DNA of 6,135 bases from CAZJOD01 sp964547525 (lineage in GTDB: Bacteria > Bacillota > Clostridia > JAAYHZ01). The position numbers and the translations under genes are program-made. The notes below the pieces were generated by a model. That model had not been told where the DNA came from. It saw only the letters and a list, made by a program, of their open reading frames with translations, and made no database searches. The stretch's first letter is position 1, and every line of letters starts with the position of its first letter. The stretch spans positions 1 to 6,135 of the forward strand of contig CAZJOD010000196.1 of assembly GCA_964547525.1 (NCBI GenBank). Reading direction: 5' to 3'. Below are positions 4,168 through 6,135 of the stretch, piece by piece.

Positions 4168-6135
4168 ATGCCAACATCCTTAATTGAGATGCTGCCTAAA
4201 ATTGCGGAGGAAGGTAAAAAACAAGCGGAGCAGATACTTGAAAGATTATCAAATGGCAAAAATTTATTATTACAAACAAACGAAGTTGTAATAGATGCAT
4301 CAGTTAAGAATAATTATAATATAAATTCAAATGGTTGGTTTAATCGTTTAATATATGGTGATAACTTGCTTGCTATGCAGGCATTATTAGTCGGGGATGA
4401 AAATAATGGCAATGAATCTATGAGAGGAAAAATTGATTTAATATATATTGATCCTCCATTTGATTCTAAAGCTGACTATAGGGTTAAAATAAAAATGAAA
4501 AATTGCGGTATAGAACAAATGCCTTCAGTGATAGAACAATTTGCATATTCAGATACATGGAAAGATGGAACGGTAAGTTATTTAAAGATGATCTATCCAA
4601 GGCTTATATTAATGAGAGAGTTATTAAGTAGTAGCGGGTGTATTTATTTACAATGTGATTGGCATGTCGGTCATTATCTAAAAATTATTCTCGATGATAT
4701 ATTTGGAAAGATAAATTTTAAAAATGAAATTATATGGAAAAGAGATGCTGCAGGTAAAGGTGGAAAAACAACATCTAAGCAATGGCCAAGAGTTAATGAC
4801 TCGATTTTCTTTTATAGTAAATCCAATACATATAATTTTATACAACAATACAAAGAACCTGAAACATTGCAGATTAAAGAATATAGATATAAAGACTCTA
4901 ATGGCAGGAAGTTCAAAAGAACAACATTAGGTAATTATACTGAGGAATCTATAAATGAGTTACGTAAGAAAAATTTAATTTATACCTCTTCATCAGGTTT
5001 AGAATATAAAAAGTACTATTTAGATGAAGCGAAAGTAACAATAGATAATATATGGGTTGATATATATGGTTTCGGTGTCAAAACATCTTCAAAAGAAAGA
5101 CTTGATTATGCTACTCAAAAACCTGAAGAGTTAATTGAACGAATAATTAGGGCATCTTCTTTAGATAATTCTATTGTTGCAGATTTTTTTGCAGGTTCCG
5201 GAACAACCGCTGCCGTTGCTGAAAGGTTGGGGAGACGTTGGATAGCATGTGACATAGGAAAACCTGCGTGTATGATAACTAGAAAAAGATTGATAGATCA
5301 AAATGCAAAAGTTTTCATGTATCAAAGTATTGGTGATTATCAAAAAGAAGTTTTTGACTCAACAAAGATTTTCAAAAGGATTGGTGATTTATCCCAGGTG
5401 ATATTAAAACTATATGGAGCAAAAACATTTTCAAGAGATCAATGTACCTCCATGAATCTTGGTTGGATTGACGGATCTTGCGAATTGGTAATGGTGGATT
5501 CGCCATCTAAGCTAACAGGATATAACACCATAAAGCGTGCTGAAAAATACCGAGAAAGCTTCCTTGGGCGTAAGTGGAAAAAAATAACCATATTAGGGTG
5601 GAATTTTGATTTTAATATAAGTAGAATTCTTATGAATTTTAACCCAAAGGAAGTGGAAGTAAAAGTAATACCACCGGATTTACTTAATAAACTAAAAAAT
5701 GAAAAAAGCTATGACGACATGATAAAGTCAGGGAAAATAAGGTTCTCCGGGTTACAATATCTTTCTATAAAACCTGTATTGATTAATTCAATAAGGTTAG
5801 ACAATGGTTCCATAATGGATAAAATCACTATAGAACTTGATAATTATATTTTACTTTCACCGGATGCATTACCTCTTGAAGATGCTGATAAGAAAAAATT
5901 ACAGGAGATAATAAGAGATGATCCGATTTCCATAATTGATTATTGGAGCATTGATCCCGATTATGACGGAGATCTTTTTAAAGGTATATGGCAAAACTAC
6001 AGAGAGAGTAATGTATCAGAGAATGAATCATTAAAAGTACTTAGAAAAGTAGAGTTAATGGTAAATAAAAAAGACGGTATTAGAAAAATCTGCATAAAAG
6101 CAGTTGATATATTCGGTTTTGAAAGCGCTCTCGTT
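4168..6135 (+). CDS. Adenine-specific DNA methyltransferase, type III Mod-like, beta class (3' end outside window)
   Basis: One frame is open from ATG 4168, with AAGAAGG at 4154-4160, to the last base: 656 codons. The enzyme should transfer a methyl group from SAM to adenine N6 in a specific DNA site. Motifs appear in beta-class order: IYGDN (62-66), catalytic motif IV DPPF (95-98), DTWKDG (129-134), a YPRLILMRELL helix, NEIIWKR (186-192), a likely target-recognition region (about 195-300) with IWVDI near 295, TQKP (316-319), and the SAM-binding DFFAGSGTT (339-347), followed by ACDIGK (360-365). About 270 further residues form an accessory domain. VDIFGFESALV at the window edge resembles the last residues of type III Mod proteins, so little may be missing. 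No lesion is seen. Such enzymes work with a Res-type helicase/nuclease or in BREX/DISARM-like defence operons; the partner is not in view. Confidence 0.92.
   Translation, partial: MPTSLIEMLPKIAEEGKKQAEQILERLSNGKNLLLQTNEVVIDASVKNNYNINSNGWFNRLIYGDNLLAMQALLVGDENNGNESMRGKIDLIYIDPPFDSKADYRVKIKMKNCGIEQMPSVIEQFAYSDTWKDGTVSYLKMIYPRLILMRELLSSSGCIYLQCDWHVGHYLKIILDDIFGKINFKNEIIWKRDAAGKGGKTTSKQWPRVNDSIFFYSKSNTYNFIQQYKEPETLQIKEYRYKDSNGRKFKRTTLGNYTEESINELRKKNLIYTSSSGLEYKKYYLDEAKVTIDNIWVDIYGFGVKTSSKERLDYATQKPEELIERIIRASSLDNSIVADFFAGSGTTAAVAERLGRRWIACDIGKPACMITRKRLIDQNAKVFMYQSIGDYQKEVFDSTKIFKRIGDLSQVILKLYGAKTFSRDQCTSMNLGWIDGSCELVMVDSPSKLTGYNTIKRAEKYRESFLGRKWKKITILGWNFDFNISRILMNFNPKEVEVKVIPPDLLNKLKNEKSYDDMIKSGKIRFSGLQYLSIKPVLINSIRLDNGSIMDKITIELDNYILLSPDALPLEDADKKKLQEIIRDDPISIIDYWSIDPDYDGDLFKGIWQNYRESNVSENESLKVLRKVELMVNKKDGIRKICIKAVDIFGFESALV

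Noticed and set aside
4724..5343. Short frames within the DNA methyltransferase (plus strand 4724-4930, minus strand 5161-5343)
   Set aside because: The methyltransferase frame is continuous through both, with conserved motifs; the alternatives have no support.
1..6135. CRISPR array, tRNA or rRNA genes, or an intact transposase
   Set aside because: I saw no regularly spaced repeats, no tRNA-like cloverleaf and no transposase or integrase motifs anywhere in the window.

Overview
The window looks like chromosomal DNA from a low-GC Gram-positive bacterium, probably a member of the Clostridia (Bacillota). The reasons are AT-rich codon usage, strong GGAGG-type ribosome binding sites, a TTG start, and decayed genes resembling HK97-type siphophage packaging genes common in that group. 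Everything is from reading the sequence and from family knowledge; no search was run.

Left part (1-1458): an intact plus-strand operon. It holds the C-terminal end of an ABC transporter ATPase, an overlapping six-helix ABC-2 type permease, and, 16 bases on, a small class I SAM-dependent methyltransferase. Together they suggest an export system with a companion methyltransferase; the substrate cannot be told.

Middle part (about 1510-3830): a graveyard of prophage head-packaging DNA. Two separate, diverged remnants of the C-terminus of a large terminase subunit (1520-1707 and 2221-2377) flank an intact 120-residue ORF that resembles the N-terminal region of McrA/HNH-type nucleases but has no HNH domain. 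After the second remnant come a possible 25-residue hydrophobic peptide on the minus strand, a second class I methyltransferase reduced to its two ends by an internal deletion, a good intrinsic terminator, and a portal protein pseudogene. The portal gene carries a frameshift near its start, one amber codon, and loss of the last part of the protein.

Right part (3829-6135): an AT-rich gap of 339 bases, then a large gene running off the window (656 codons visible). It encodes a beta-class adenine-specific DNA methyltransferase of the type III Mod-like kind, with all core motifs present. It is the most important gene here. Its partners, such as a helicase/nuclease subunit if this is a restriction or defence operon, would lie downstream, outside the window. 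The arrangement of a decayed prophage next to an intact DNA modification gene fits a defence island or integration hotspot, but that is inference.
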